Assembly (NCBI GenBank): GCA_030699825.1
Contig: JAUYKV010000034.1
Coordinates: 62,001 to 126,000, forward strand
Origin: Pseudomonas sp.
Lineage (GTDB): Bacteria > Pseudomonadota > Gammaproteobacteria > Pseudomonadales > Pseudomonadaceae
Direction: 5' to 3'
DNA: 64,000 nucleotides
Shown here: positions 17,494 through 25,498 of the stretch, piece after piece
Layout of the letters: each line of letters begins with the position of its first letter
Numbering within the stretch: position 1 is the stretch's first letter
Program-made: the position numbers and the translations under genes
Notes under the pieces: generated by a model
Told to the model about the DNA's origin: nothing
The model's database searches: none
What the model saw: only the letters and a program-made list of their open reading frames with translations

Positions 17494-19509
17494 ATGTCCA
17501 AGTTCCAACTGGTCACCCGTTTTCAGCCTGCCGGCGATCAGCCGGAGGCCATTCGGCAGATGGTTGAAGGCTTGGAGGCGGGGCTGTCGCACCAGACCCT
17601 GCTCGGTGTGACCGGCTCGGGCAAGACCTTCAGCATCGCCAACGTGATCGCGCAGATCCAGCGGCCGACCCTGGTGCTGGCGCCGAACAAGACCCTGGCC
17701 GCGCAGTTGTATGGCGAGTTCAAGAGTTTCTTCCCGAACAATGCGGTGGAGTATTTTGTTTCCTATTACGACTACTACCAGCCGGAAGCCTATGTGCCGT
17801 CTTCCGACACCTTTATCGAGAAGGACGCCTCGATCAACGACCACATCGAGCAGATGCGCCTGTCGGCGACCAAGGCGCTGCTGGAGCGGCCGGATGCGAT
17901 CATCGTCACCACCGTGTCGTGCATCTACGGCCTGGGTAGCCCCGAGTCCTATCTGAAAATGGTGCTGCACATCGATCGTGGCGACAAGCTGGATCAGCGT
18001 GAGCTGCTGCGCCGCCTGGCTGATTTGCAGTACACGCGCAACGATATGGATTTTGCCCGTGCCAGCTTCCGGGTGCGCGGCGACGTGATCGATGTGTTTC
18101 CCGCAGAGTCGGACCTGGAGGCCGTGCGTGTCGAGCTGTTCGACGACGAGGTGGAGAGCCTGTCGGCATTCGATCCGTTGACCGGCGAGGTGATCCGCAA
18201 GCTGCCGCGTTTCACCTTCTACCCCAAGAGCCACTACGTCACCCCGCGCGAGGTGCTGCTGGAGGCGGTGGACAAGATCAAGGTCGAACTGGTCGAACGC
18301 CTGGACTATCTGCGCAGTAACAACAAGCTGGTCGAGGCTCAGCGCCTGGAGCAGCGCACCCGTTTCGACCTGGAGATGATTCTCGAGTTGGGCTACTGCA
18401 ACGGCATCGAAAACTACTCGCGCTACCTCTCCGGGCGCGGACCGGGCGAGCCGCCACCGACCCTCTACGACTACCTGCCGGACGAGGCGCTGCTGGTGAT
18501 CGACGAGTCCCACGTCTCCGTGCCGCAGGTCGGCGCCATGTACAAGGGCGACCGCTCGCGCAAGGAAACCCTGGTCGAGTACGGCTTCCGCCTGCCCTCG
18601 GCGCTGGACAACCGGCCGATGCGCTTCGAAGAGTGGGAGGCGGCCAGCCCGCAGACCATCTTCGTCTCGGCCACTCCGGGCAACTACGAGGCCGAGCATG
18701 CCGGGCGGGTGATCGAGCAGGTGGTGCGCCCCACCGGGCTGGTCGACCCGCAGATCGAGGTGCGTCCGGCGCTGACCCAGGTCGACGACCTGCTCTCGGA
18801 AATTCACAAGCGCGTGGCGCTGGGCGAGCGGGTGCTGGTCACCACCCTGACCAAGCGTATGGCCGAAGATTTGACCGACTACCTGGCCGATCATGGCGCC
18901 AAGGTGCGTTACCTGCACTCGGATATCGACACGGTGGAGCGGGTCGAGATCATCCGCGACCTGCGCATCGGTGCCTTCGACGTGTTGGTCGGCATCAACC
19001 TGCTGCGCGAAGGCCTGGACATGCCGGAGGTGTCGCTGGTGGCGATTCTCGATGCGGACAAGGAAGGTTTCCTGCGCAGCGAACGCTCGCTGATCCAGAC
19101 CATCGGCCGCGCCGCGCGCAACCTCAACGGCCGGGCGATCCTCTATGCCGATCGCATGACCGGCTCGATGGAACGCGCCATTGGCGAGACCGAGCGCCGG
19201 CGCAATAAGCAGATCGCCTTCAACGCCGCCAATGGCATCACTCCCAAGGGCGTATTCAAGGACGTCCAGGACATCCTCGAAGGCGCCACAGTGCCGGGCT
19301 CGCGCAGCAAGAAGCGCAAGGGCATGGCCCGGGCCGCGGAAGAAAGCGCGCGCTACGAGAGCGAGCTGCGTTCGCCGAGCGAAATCGCCAAACGCATCCG
19401 CCAACTGGAAGAGAAGATGTACCAACTGGCTCGCGACCTGGAGTTCGAGGCCGCCGCGCAGCTGCGTGACGAGATCCACAAGCTGCGCGAACGCCTGTTG
19501 CAGGTGTGA
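17494..19509 (+). CDS. uvrB: UvrABC excision repair subunit B
   Basis: 671 residues; damage-verifying helicase-like subunit of nucleotide excision repair. Walker A GVTGSGKT at about 38-45, the beta-hairpin region [14 protein letters not shown] near 92-105, helicase motifs ([51 protein letters not shown]) and a C-terminal UVR domain for UvrC contact ([18 protein letters not shown]). Start chosen at ATG 17494, preceded by GAGGTTA at 17484-17490; the ATG at 17446 would add 16 non-family residues. Confidence 0.97.
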   Translation: MSKFQLVTRFQPAGDQPEAIRQMVEGLEAGLSHQTLLGVTGSGKTFSIANVIAQIQRPTLVLAPNKTLAAQLYGEFKSFFPNNAVEYFVSYYDYYQPEAYVPSSDTFIEKDASINDHIEQMRLSATKALLERPDAIIVTTVSCIYGLGSPESYLKMVLHIDRGDKLDQRELLRRLADLQYTRNDMDFARASFRVRGDVIDVFPAESDLEAVRVELFDDEVESLSAFDPLTGEVIRKLPRFTFYPKSHYVTPREVLLEAVDKIKVELVERLDYLRSNNKLVEAQRLEQRTRFDLEMILELGYCNGIENYSRYLSGRGPGEPPPTLYDYLPDEALLVIDESHVSVPQVGAMYKGDRSRKETLVEYGFRLPSALDNRPMRFEEWEAASPQTIFVSATPGNYEAEHAGRVIEQVVRPTGLVDPQIEVRPALTQVDDLLSEIHKRVALGERVLVTTLTKRMAEDLTDYLADHGAKVRYLHSDIDTVERVEIIRDLRIGAFDVLVGINLLREGLDMPEVSLVAILDADKEGFLRSERSLIQTIGRAARNLNGRAILYADRMTGSMERAIGETERRRNKQIAFNAANGITPKGVFKDVQDILEGATVPGSRSKKRKGMARAAEESARYESELRSPSEIAKRIRQLEEKMYQLARDLEFEAAAQLRDEIHKLRERLLQV

Positions 19510-19609
19510 TTGCCGGCGACTGGCTTTTCTGCGGAAGGGGGGGCGACAATGCGCCAGTCCAGTCGCGGCTAAAGCCCGGCCTGCATGTGCGAACAGGTGC
19601 GACTCCGCT

Positions 19610-19677
19610 GTAGCCTGGATAAGCCTTGGTGCAATCCGGGAGCGCTCCCGGATTGCGCTGGAGCTGATCCGGGCTAC
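19610..19677. repeat. GTAGCCCGGAT-family repeat
   Basis: Starts GTAGCCTGGATAAGCC and ends GATCCGGGCTAC, with an internal perfect palindrome AATCCGGGAGCGCTCCCGGATT. Sits between the converging uvrB and rdgC genes, where it may also act as a transcription barrier. Confidence 0.7.
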
Positions 19678-19697
19678 CGGACTGTTCTTGGGCGAAC

Positions 19698-20618
19698 TTA
19701 GATGCCCTGGGGCGTTTCTTCGCCGCCCAATGCCTCGAACAGCGCCGGGAGGAAGTCGACGAAGGTCAGCATCATCAGGGTGAAGCTGGCGTCCTGTTGG
19801 CCGAGGTCATCGTCGCCGCCATCCTGTTCAGCCTGATCCTGCAGCAGATCCTCAAAGCGCAGGCGCTTGACCACCAGCTTGTCGTCGAGCATGAACGACA
19901 GCTTGTCCTGCCAGGCCAGCGACAGTTGAGTAACCTGTTTGCCCGATGTCATGTGCAGCTGGATTTCGTCGCTGGTCAGGTCCTGACGTTTGCAGCGCAC
20001 CACACCGCCATCTTCGTGGGTGTCGCGCAGCTCGCATTCGTCGAGCACATGGAAGTCGTCGGCGGCTTTTTGCGTCTTGACCCACTCGGTCATGGTGGCG
20101 CTGGGGGCGATCTTCACCGTCAGTGGGCGTACCGGCAGCGAGCCGATGGCTTCACGCAGGGTGGAGAGCAGGTCTTCGGCGCGTTTCGGGCTGGAGGCGT
20201 CGACCAGAATCAGGCCCTGTTTCGGCGCGATGGCGGCGAAGGTCGCCGACTTGCGGATAAAGGCGCGCGGCAGGAAGGTCTGCACGATGTCGTCCTTGAG
20301 CTGGTCGCGTTCCTTCTTGTAGACCTTGCGCATCTGCTCGGCTTCGATCTCGTCGACTTTCTCCTTCAAGGCATCGCGCACTACGCTGCCCGGCAGGATG
20401 CGTTCCTCCTTGCGCGCCGCGATCAGCAGAAAGTCGCCGCTGACATGCACCAGCGGTGCATCGCCGCCCTTGCCGAAGGGGGCGATGAAACCATAGGTGG
20501 TCAACTCCTGGCTGGCACAGGGACGCGCCGGTTTGGCCGCCAGTGCGGTTTCCAGTGCTTCGGCATCGAAGGGGATCTCTTGGGTGAGGCGATAAACCAG
20601 CAGGTTGCGAAACCACAT
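19698..20618 (-). CDS. rdgC: Recombination-associated protein RdgC
   Basis: 306 residues, the usual RdgC length. RdgC forms a ring-shaped dimer around DNA and restrains RecA. Recognised by [12 protein letters not shown] at the N-terminus, [16 protein letters not shown] near 43-58, and the C-terminal [21 protein letters not shown] in two parts. ATG at 20618 has GGAGAAGC upstream; the longer reading to 20723 (Arg/Pro/Ser-rich) is not supported. Confidence 0.95.
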   Translation of the reverse strand: MWFRNLLVYRLTQEIPFDAEALETALAAKPARPCASQELTTYGFIAPFGKGGDAPLVHVSGDFLLIAARKEERILPGSVVRDALKEKVDEIEAEQMRKVYKKERDQLKDDIVQTFLPRAFIRKSATFAAIAPKQGLILVDASSPKRAEDLLSTLREAIGSLPVRPLTVKIAPSATMTEWVKTQKAADDFHVLDECELRDTHEDGGVVRCKRQDLTSDEIQLHMTSGKQVTQLSLAWQDKLSFMLDDKLVVKRLRFEDLLQDQAEQDGGDDDLGQQDASFTLMMLTFVDFLPALFEALGGEETPQGI

Positions 20619-20866
20619 GAGGGGTGCTTCTCCATATGAGGTGAAAGTCGCGAAGCGACGCCATCCTTCCCCTTGGGAGAGGGAGGCGCGCGGCGACGGA
20701 TGAGGGGCGCGGGTATGTCGCAAGCGGCTCTATATGCTTTGGCTGCTTCGGCGCACCTCTCGCGGCCTACCCGTTAACGCAAAGCGCGCATTATTCTCCC
20801 CTTGGCGCCTCAGGCCAACCCTGCGTAAGCCTTTGGCCCGTCGATAAAAAATTATTAAATCAGTGC

Positions 20867-20895
20867 TTGCCAAGGGGAGAGTGGCTGTCTAGAAT
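20867..20895 (+). promoter_or_regulatory. Strong sigma70 promoter for tRNA-Val/tRNA-Asp
   Basis: TTGCCA at 20867-20872 and TAGAAT at 20890-20895 with a 17-base spacer, followed by a GC-rich discriminator (GCGCCCC), the pattern of stringently controlled stable RNA promoters. An AT-rich tract (AAAAAATTATTAAAT at 20847-20861) lies just upstream as an UP-like element. The tRNA-Val begins 22 bases after the -10. Confidence 0.8.
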
Positions 20896-20916
20896 GCGCC
20901 CCACTTCGAGAGTGAA

Positions 20917-20992
20917 GGGTGATTAGCTCAGCTGGGAGAGCAGCTGCCTTACAAGCAGCGGGTCGGCGGTTCGATCCCGTCATCACCCACCA
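20917..20992 (+). tRNA. tRNA-Val (anticodon TAC)
   Basis: 76 bases with encoded CCA. Acceptor GGGTGAT pairs with ATCACCC, D arm TAGCTCAGCTGGGAGAGCA, anticodon loop CTTACAA giving TAC, T arm GGTTCGATCC. First of two tRNAs in one transcript. Confidence 0.96.
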
Positions 20993-21014
20993 AATTCGCT
21001 TTTTGAAGTTACGC

Positions 21015-21091
21015 GCAGCGGTAGTTCAGTCGGTTAGAATACCGGCCTGTCACGCCGGGGGTCGCGGGTTCGAGTCCCGTCCGCTGCGCCA
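21015..21091 (+). tRNA. tRNA-Asp (anticodon GTC)
   Basis: 77 bases with encoded CCA. Acceptor GCAGCGG pairs with CCGCTGC, D arm TAGTTCAGTCGGTTAGAATA, anticodon loop CTGTCAC giving GTC, T arm GGTTCGAGTCC. Starts 22 bases after tRNA-Val. A run of six T's follows the CCA end. Confidence 0.96.
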
Positions 21092-21254
21092 TTTTTTACC
21101 TCGCTCCATCTCCGCTATGCCCTTTCGCACTACTCGTTGTATACCTTCGAAAATCCGCTTAAATACCTGAACTTATACACATTTCCCCGTTCGTATCCTG
21201 GTAGCCAGTGATTGCGGCAGCCTGCTAAGCTCGCACCTTCACTCGATTGCCCAA

Positions 21255-21305
21255 GGGTCTGTTCCCGTTTCATTCACGGCTCGCGAATGAAACGGGAACA
21301 GACCC
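21255..21305. repeat. Perfect 21-bp inverted repeat before the FKBP gene
   Basis: Left arm 21255-21275 starts GGGTCTGTTCCCGTTTCATT and right arm 21285-21305 is its exact reverse complement; the loop is 9 bases (ACGGCTCGC). It ends 22 bases before the FKBP start codon, so it lies in the leader of that mRNA. The GGGTCTGTTCCC core resembles repeats associated with REP-type tyrosine transposases, but only one copy was seen here. Confidence 0.85.
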
Positions 21306-21327
21306 GCTTACCGAACAAGGAATAAGT

Positions 21328-22035
21328 ATGAAACAGCATCGTTTAGCAGCGGCGGTTGCCCTGGTGGGTCTAGTTCTCGCCGGTTGCGATTCGCAAACCA
21401 GCGAAGTGAAACTGGAGAACCCGGCACAGAAAGCCTCCTACGGTATTGGCCTGAACATGGGCAAGAGCCTGGCGCAGGAAGGCATGGATGACCTGGATCC
21501 GAAAGCCGTGGCCCTGGGTATCGAAGATGCCATCGGCAAGAAAGAGCAGCGTCTGAAGGACGACGAGCTGGTCGAAGCATTCGCCTTCCTGCAGAAGCGT
21601 GCCGAAGAGCGCATGGCTGCCATGAACGAGGAGTCGGCCAAGGCCGGCAAAACATTCCTCGAAGAGAACGGCAAGCGCGAAGGGGTGGTCACCACCGAAT
21701 CCGGCTTGCAGTACGAAGTGCTGAAAAAAGCCGAAGGCGATCAGCCGAAAGTCAGCGACGTGGTGAGCGTGCACTATGAAGGCAAATTGACCGATGGCAG
21801 CGTGTTCGACAGTTCGATCGAGCGCGGCAGCCCGATCGAGCTGCCGGTCAGCGGTGTGATTCCGGGCTGGGTCGAAGGCCTGCAGTTGATGCATGTTGGC
21901 GAGAAGTACAAGCTCTATATTCCGAGCGAACTGGCCTACGGCGAGCAAAGCCCGACCCCGGCGATCCCGGCCAATTCGGTGCTGGTGTTCGAGTTGGAGC
22001 TGTTGGAAATCAAGGCTGCCAAGACAGAAGAGTAA
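21328..22035 (+). CDS. fklB: FKBP-type peptidyl-prolyl isomerase lipoprotein (Mip/FklB-like)
   Basis: 235 residues. Signal peptide with lipobox VLAGC (lipidated Cys at about 20), an N-terminal dimerisation domain (KASYGIGLNMGKSLAQEG... FLQKRAEERMAAMNEE), then a C-terminal FKBP domain with VSVHYEGKLTDGSVFDSS and IPANSVLVFELELL. Catalyses proline cis-trans isomerisation in the periplasm. AAGGAAT stands before the ATG. Sits behind the 21-bp palindrome and is followed by a clear terminator; rdgC and the tRNAs are its usual Pseudomonas neighbours. Confidence 0.92.
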   Translation: MKQHRLAAAVALVGLVLAGCDSQTSEVKLENPAQKASYGIGLNMGKSLAQEGMDDLDPKAVALGIEDAIGKKEQRLKDDELVEAFAFLQKRAEERMAAMNEESAKAGKTFLEENGKREGVVTTESGLQYEVLKKAEGDQPKVSDVVSVHYEGKLTDGSVFDSSIERGSPIELPVSGVIPGWVEGLQLMHVGEKYKLYIPSELAYGEQSPTPAIPANSVLVFELELLEIKAAKTEE

Positions 22036-22097
22036 GCCCCGGGCGTTTGCCGGACCCGGGACAATACCCGGCCCGGCAAGTCGCCAGGATTGCAGGC

Positions 22098-22131
22098 AAC
22101 GCCCCGTTTCGACGGGGCGTTGGCGTTTTTG
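22098..22131 (+). terminator. Rho-independent terminator of the FKBP gene
   Basis: AACGCCCCGT-TTCG-ACGGGGCGTT, a 10-bp stem with a stable tetraloop, followed by GGCGTTTTT. Lies 63 bases after the stop. Confidence 0.9.
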
Positions 22132-22370
22132 TCGATGACGAAAGGATGACTGGCAGGTCGGAATAAAGGCCTGGATGAGATTCTGGCGTCATGGTTATGC
22201 ACATTTCGCCTGGCTCCAGTTCGGTGTTGACGGGAGCTTCTTGAGAAACTCTTTGCAAAATTTAAGTTGTTGATTTAAAACAGATTTACTGGCTGGATAA
22301 AAAATGTCCGATCTGTAGCAAGCCCGCATGGGCTGGGCGTTTGATAGGCTCATCGGGAATCTGTTCACAA

Positions 22371-22397
22371 GGTTATCCACAGCTTTAGTGGATAACC
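22371..22397. promoter_or_regulatory. Hairpin built from two inverted DnaA-box-like sites
   Basis: GGTTATCCAC (22371-22380), AGCTTTA loop, GTGGATAACC (22388-22397): a perfect 10-bp inverted repeat. The left arm continues to TTATCCACA, a perfect DnaA box; the right arm read on the minus strand is TTATCCACT, one mismatch. It follows an AT-rich stretch (22256-22320) in the 403-base gap between the FKBP gene and the YkvA-type gene. No other feature is seen in that gap apart from the terminator. Confidence 0.6.
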
Positions 22398-22438
22398 CAA
22401 GCCAGCCCAGCAGCCATGCGGGTTGAAGAGTAATGCTC

Positions 22439-22888
22439 ATGAAACAGTCGTGGAAGTTTTCCAGTTACCTGCGTTTGGCTCCGGCCTTTTTACGTCGCGG
22501 TCGATTGCCTGCCCTGCTGCTGGCGGTGGCACGCAAGAGTGGCAAGCAAGGTTCGCGCTTCAGTGCTTTGCAAGAAGATTTGCGGCTCCTCCAGGGCCTC
22601 TGCATGGCCTGGTGGCGGGGGGAGTATCGAGCGATCAGCTCGCAGGCGTTACTGGCGGTAGTGGCGGCGCTGCTGTATTTCGTCACGCCACTGGATGCGC
22701 TGCCGGATTGGTTGCCGCTGGTGGGTTTTATCGATGATCTGGCCGTGCTGGCCTGGGTGCTGCGCACCTGGCGCGATGAGCTGGCGGCATTTCGTGCCTG
22801 GCGGGAAGCCCAGGCGCCTGAGGCGCTCGAGGTTATCGAGCGCTTGCCGGATGGGCAAAGCCCGGCGTTGGATAAACCGAAGCCCTGA
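22439..22888 (+). CDS. YkvA family (DUF1232) membrane protein
   Basis: 149 residues. The DUF1232 signature is clear: LLYFVTPLDALPDWLPLVGF followed by IDDLAVLAWVLR (about 80-111), predicted to be a membrane-associated helical hairpin. The N-terminal 75 residues are basic and helical. ATG at 22439 (MKQSWKF) is 8 bases after GAAGAG; ATG at 22433 is the alternative. Function of the family is unknown. Its TGA stop is directly followed by a GAGCTTGTGAAAAA repeat. Confidence 0.87.
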   Translation: MKQSWKFSSYLRLAPAFLRRGRLPALLLAVARKSGKQGSRFSALQEDLRLLQGLCMAWWRGEYRAISSQALLAVVAALLYFVTPLDALPDWLPLVGFIDDLAVLAWVLRTWRDELAAFRAWREAQAPEALEVIERLPDGQSPALDKPKP

Positions 22889-23102
22889 GAGCTTGTGAAA
22901 AAACTCTCGCCTACTGCGACCGCTTCAAACATCGGTAGTCCGTTCGGAGCGTAGGGTGGCCGGGGCGCCGTCCGTTCGGAGCGCAGCGACAACCCGCCAG
23001 CTTTATGCCGCGCCGCTGAACCATGGTGCACTGCCTGCGGCGAGTGACACCGGATCGCCAAAAACGCCGGCTGCGGCATTGCGCCCGATTTTTCACCGGC
23101 TC
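22889..23102. repeat. MITE-like element with GAGCyTGTGAAAAA ends
   Basis: Begins GAGCTTGTGAAAAAACT immediately after the TGA of the upstream gene and ends GATTTTTCACCGGCTC, the inverted form of the same end. The interior (about 22930-23050) holds one minus-strand copy of the 85-base GGCAGTGCACCATGG/AGCTGGCGGG repeat. Inserted between two converging genes. Confidence 0.65.
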
Positions 23103-23109
23103 TGGCAGG

Positions 23110-23898
23110 CTACTGGGCAGGCGGCTCGGAGGCGCCATCGAGCATCCGGGTGATCGCGCCCGAGTTGCGCAATTCCAGCAGCACCTCGTCCAGTTTCTCG
23201 GCCGCGATCGGCAGCTGCTGCCCATAGATGCAGTACAGGTCATAACGCTGCACCACCCAGTCACCGACGTACAGTGGCAGTTCCGGGCGCTGAGCCAGCT
23301 TGTAGGTCAGGGTGCGGCGCATGTCGATCAGCGCATCCAGGCGTTGCCTGCTCAGCAGGTTCAGTCCGCTGTCGAGGTCGCGGACATTCTGGCGCGTCAC
23401 CAACTGGCGGGCGAAGGCTTCCATCAATGGCAGGCTGTAGATATAGCCGAGTTGGGTGCCGAGGACTTTGCCGTGCAGGTCTTGCAACCCTGTCACGGGT
23501 GCGTCGCTGCCATGCAGGAGGAGCACGTCTTCCTCCTGGTAAAGCCTGGGCGACCAATGATAGCGCTGTGGTTCGGCCAGCCACTGCGGATTAGCGTTGC
23601 AGATCAGATGAATGCGTCCGCGCTGAATGAACTCTTCGATGCGCTTGTTCGGGGTCTCGATGAAGTGCAACTCGAGATTCAGGCGTTGGCCAACCCTGCT
23701 GCCTAGTCGGTGGGTGAAACCACCAAGCAAGTGATGATTGTGAACCTCGACATAAGGCATGCCGTCGCTTGGGGAGAAACCCCAGCGCAATACCTCTGCG
23801 CCGCTCATACCACTCCAGCAGCCCAGTAGCAAGATCACCAGTGCTCGCAAAATACCCCCGCAACATTGCCCTGACAGTGTCAAGGCAGTATAGGTCAC
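23110..23898 (-). CDS. Periplasmic solute-binding protein-like (SBP family 3)
   Basis: 262 residues with an N-terminal hydrophobic export signal (ALVILLLGCWSGMSGAE; LLLGC might be a lipobox). The mature part resembles family 3 extracellular solute-binding proteins: FSPSDGMPYVEVHNHHLLGGF at the ligand-entry end (given here as FSPSDGMPY and LLGGFTHRLG), then VTGLQDLHGKVLGTQLGY, the second-lobe switch. No ABC transporter or sensor gene is adjacent, so it may work as a lone sensor partner. Ligand unknown. Confidence 0.8.
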   Translation of the reverse strand: MTYTALTLSGQCCGGILRALVILLLGCWSGMSGAEVLRWGFSPSDGMPYVEVHNHHLLGGFTHRLGSRVGQRLNLELHFIETPNKRIEEFIQRGRIHLICNANPQWLAEPQRYHWSPRLYQEEDVLLLHGSDAPVTGLQDLHGKVLGTQLGYIYSLPLMEAFARQLVTRQNVRDLDSGLNLLSRQRLDALIDMRRTLTYKLAQRPELPLYVGDWVVQRYDLYCIYGQQLPIAAEKLDEVLLELRNSGAITRMLDGASEPPAQ

Positions 23899-23913
23899 GC
23901 CCTTTAGAGTATC

Positions 23914-23931
23914 GGGCTGTTAACATAGCCC
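23914..23931. promoter_or_regulatory. Candidate operator between divergent genes
   Basis: GGGCT-GTTAACAT-AGCCC, an imperfect 18-base palindrome in the 88-base gap between the solute-binding protein gene (minus) and the XRE regulator gene (plus). XRE proteins often bind such sites to control their own operon; the assignment is inference. Confidence 0.3.
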
Positions 23932-23986
23932 TCTGCAAGTGTGAAGTGCTAAGACTGCCGGCACTGCTTTTCACGGAGAGTCGAGA

Positions 23987-24307
23987 ATGAAAGTGCAAGT
24001 AATCAAACGTGATGGCGAGCCCGAATATGCGGTACTGCCCTGGGCCGATTACCTGGCCTTGTTGCAGGCCTCGGGCCACGTTGCGCAAGCGCCGGAAGCG
24101 GCTGCGACTACGGTCAAGCCGGCGCTGAGCGAGCTGACGCGGTTGCGTGAAGAAAAGGGCTTGTCGCAGCAAGAGTTGGCGCGCTCGGTGGGGATTAGTC
24201 CGCATTATCTGGGCATGATCGAAAGCGCCGAGCGTCAGCCGGATGCCGCTATCAAACGGGCCTTGGCCTGGGCGCTGGGTGTCGCAGGCTGGGAGGAGAA
24301 GCTTTGA
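23987..24307 (+). CDS. XRE-family helix-turn-helix regulator
   Basis: 106 residues. The C-terminal half is an HTH_3 domain (LREEKGLSQQELARSVGIS then YLGMIESAERQPD, about 50-85). The N-terminal 40 residues (MKVQVIKRDGEPEYAVLPW) resemble the head of antitoxin-type XRE proteins. First gene of a three-gene operon with almost no spacing: its stop overlaps the TTG start of the next gene. No recognisable toxin follows. A self-regulating repressor is the simplest reading. Confidence 0.85.
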   Translation: MKVQVIKRDGEPEYAVLPWADYLALLQASGHVAQAPEAAATTVKPALSELTRLREEKGLSQQELARSVGISPHYLGMIESAERQPDAAIKRALAWALGVAGWEEKL

Positions 24308-24669
24308 GCGTAAGTATCAGTCGTCAACATTGGCAAGCCTTGCTCGATGAGCTGGAGGATGCCCGGCGTCAGCGTCATCTGCTGACCTATAGGGCCTTGG
24401 TCGAGCGTTTGGTCTTGCCGACCCCGGCGATGCAAACGCTCACCGCTGCGTTGGAGCATCTGGCGGCCCTGGATGCCCGTGCCGAACGGCCGCTGCGCAG
24501 CGCCTTGGTGATCAGCCAGGGAGCGAGCCGGTTGCCGCGGACCGGGTTCTTCGACTGCGTGACCCGGCTTGGCCGTTTTAACGGTGCTTCGGACGGCGTC
24601 GCCGCCGCGTCCTGGCATGCGGCCGAAGTGGTACGGGTGTTCGAGTTCGATTACTCCGAGGAGCTCTAG
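24304..24669 (+). CDS. Conserved hypothetical protein in the XRE/Sel1 operon
   Basis: 121 residues from a TTG start inside a TTGA overlap with the XRE gene. Mostly helical N-terminal part (HWQALLDELEDARRQRHLLTY, then LVERLVLPTP), and a C-terminal part with RTGFFDCVTRLGRFNG, SWHAAEVVRVFEFDY. I do not recognise a family; no signal peptide or membrane segment. The DNA composition matches its neighbours, so recent transfer is not suggested. Confidence 0.75.
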   Translation: MSVSISRQHWQALLDELEDARRQRHLLTYRALVERLVLPTPAMQTLTAALEHLAALDARAERPLRSALVISQGASRLPRTGFFDCVTRLGRFNGASDGVAAASWHAAEVVRVFEFDYSEEL

Positions 24670-25137
24670 GTGCTTTGGCGACTGCGTGCGCGGATAGGTT
24701 ATGGCGTGGCCCGGCGACTGTTTCACTGGTCGTGGTTGCTCAAACAGCCACGCGCTTGGCGCTGGCTCGAAGGGCAGTTCGCGCGCATGGCCAACCTCGG
24801 CGATGTTGCTGCGCAGAGCTTCTACGGGCATATCCTGCTGTTTCGTGGTCAGGGTCTTGGCGCCCGTGAAGAAGGCGTGCGTCTGTTGCGCCTGGCCGCC
24901 ACTGGTGGTGATGCCAAGGCTGCCTATCAACTCGGTGTGCTGAGCCTGGCGGGCGATACCCGGCAAGCCGCCGATGGCATTGAGGCTGCGCGCTGGTGGA
25001 CGCTGGCAGCTGCGGCTGGCCATCCCCTGGCCGCCCGGCGTCTGGCCGACCTGTATCGCGAGGGTGGCTCGGGCTTGCCAGTCGATACCGAGCGGGCGGC
25101 GCGCTTTGTCCAGCGGGCCCGGGAGCTGGGGCTGTAG
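24670..25137 (+). CDS. Sel1-repeat protein
   Basis: 155 residues from a GTG start that abuts the previous TAG stop. Contains about three Sel1-like repeats between 38 and 150 (LGDVAAQSFYGHIL; GDAKAAYQLGVLSLAGD; AARWWTLAAAAGHPLAARRL; LADLYREGGSGLPVD), the solenoid typical of protein-protein adaptors. The N-terminus is basic and aromatic (LWRLRARIGYGVARRLFHWSW) and could associate with membrane. Last gene of the three-gene operon. Confidence 0.83.
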   Translation: MLWRLRARIGYGVARRLFHWSWLLKQPRAWRWLEGQFARMANLGDVAAQSFYGHILLFRGQGLGAREEGVRLLRLAATGGDAKAAYQLGVLSLAGDTRQAADGIEAARWWTLAAAAGHPLAARRLADLYREGGSGLPVDTERAARFVQRARELGL

Positions 25138-25292
25138 CGGGGTAGGGGCGGATCCCGCGGGGGCGTAACGTTGCTCTCTTGGCTATCCCGGTTGCTGTGA
25201 TCGACGAGCCGAGGGCGCCGCAGGATTGCCGGGTCACGCCAAGCTCGCATCAACCACCTGCATGTCATTGATTTATTGGTTATTACATTCAT

Positions 25293-25365
25293 TGTGGGAG
25301 GGGCTTTAGCCGCGAAAGCTTTCGGAGCCCCCGCAAAAAACATCGCGGCTAAAGCCCCTCCCACA
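25293..25365. repeat. REP pair (TGTGGGAGGGGCTTTAGCCGCGA type)
   Basis: TGTGGGAGGGGCTTTAGCCG and, 25 bases on, the inverted CGGCTAAAGCCCCTCCCACA form a long hairpin (REPIN). It sits in the 361-base gap 25138-25498 between the Sel1 gene and the EAL-GGDEF gene, which otherwise shows nothing coding. Same family as the array at 51349-51779. Confidence 0.85.
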
Positions 25366-25498
25366 GGTGCCCAGAAGCCGATAGACGCAATTGCCCCAGT
25401 TTGCTACGCGACAGCGCGGCGTCTGAACGACGGGGGGATCTCCTGCAGCTCTTTTTATCCACTGAGCAGAATTTCAAGCTTGCGGGTGTGCGATCGAC

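Noticed and set aside
17488..19479. 663-residue open frame on the minus strand inside uvrB
   Set aside because: It is antisense to an unmistakable uvrB, is rich in His/Gln/Arg as expected for antisense of GC-rich codons, and matches no family.
22371..22397. Chromosomal replication origin
   Set aside because: Only two DnaA-like boxes and no dnaA, dnaN, rpmH, gidA or parAB neighbours.
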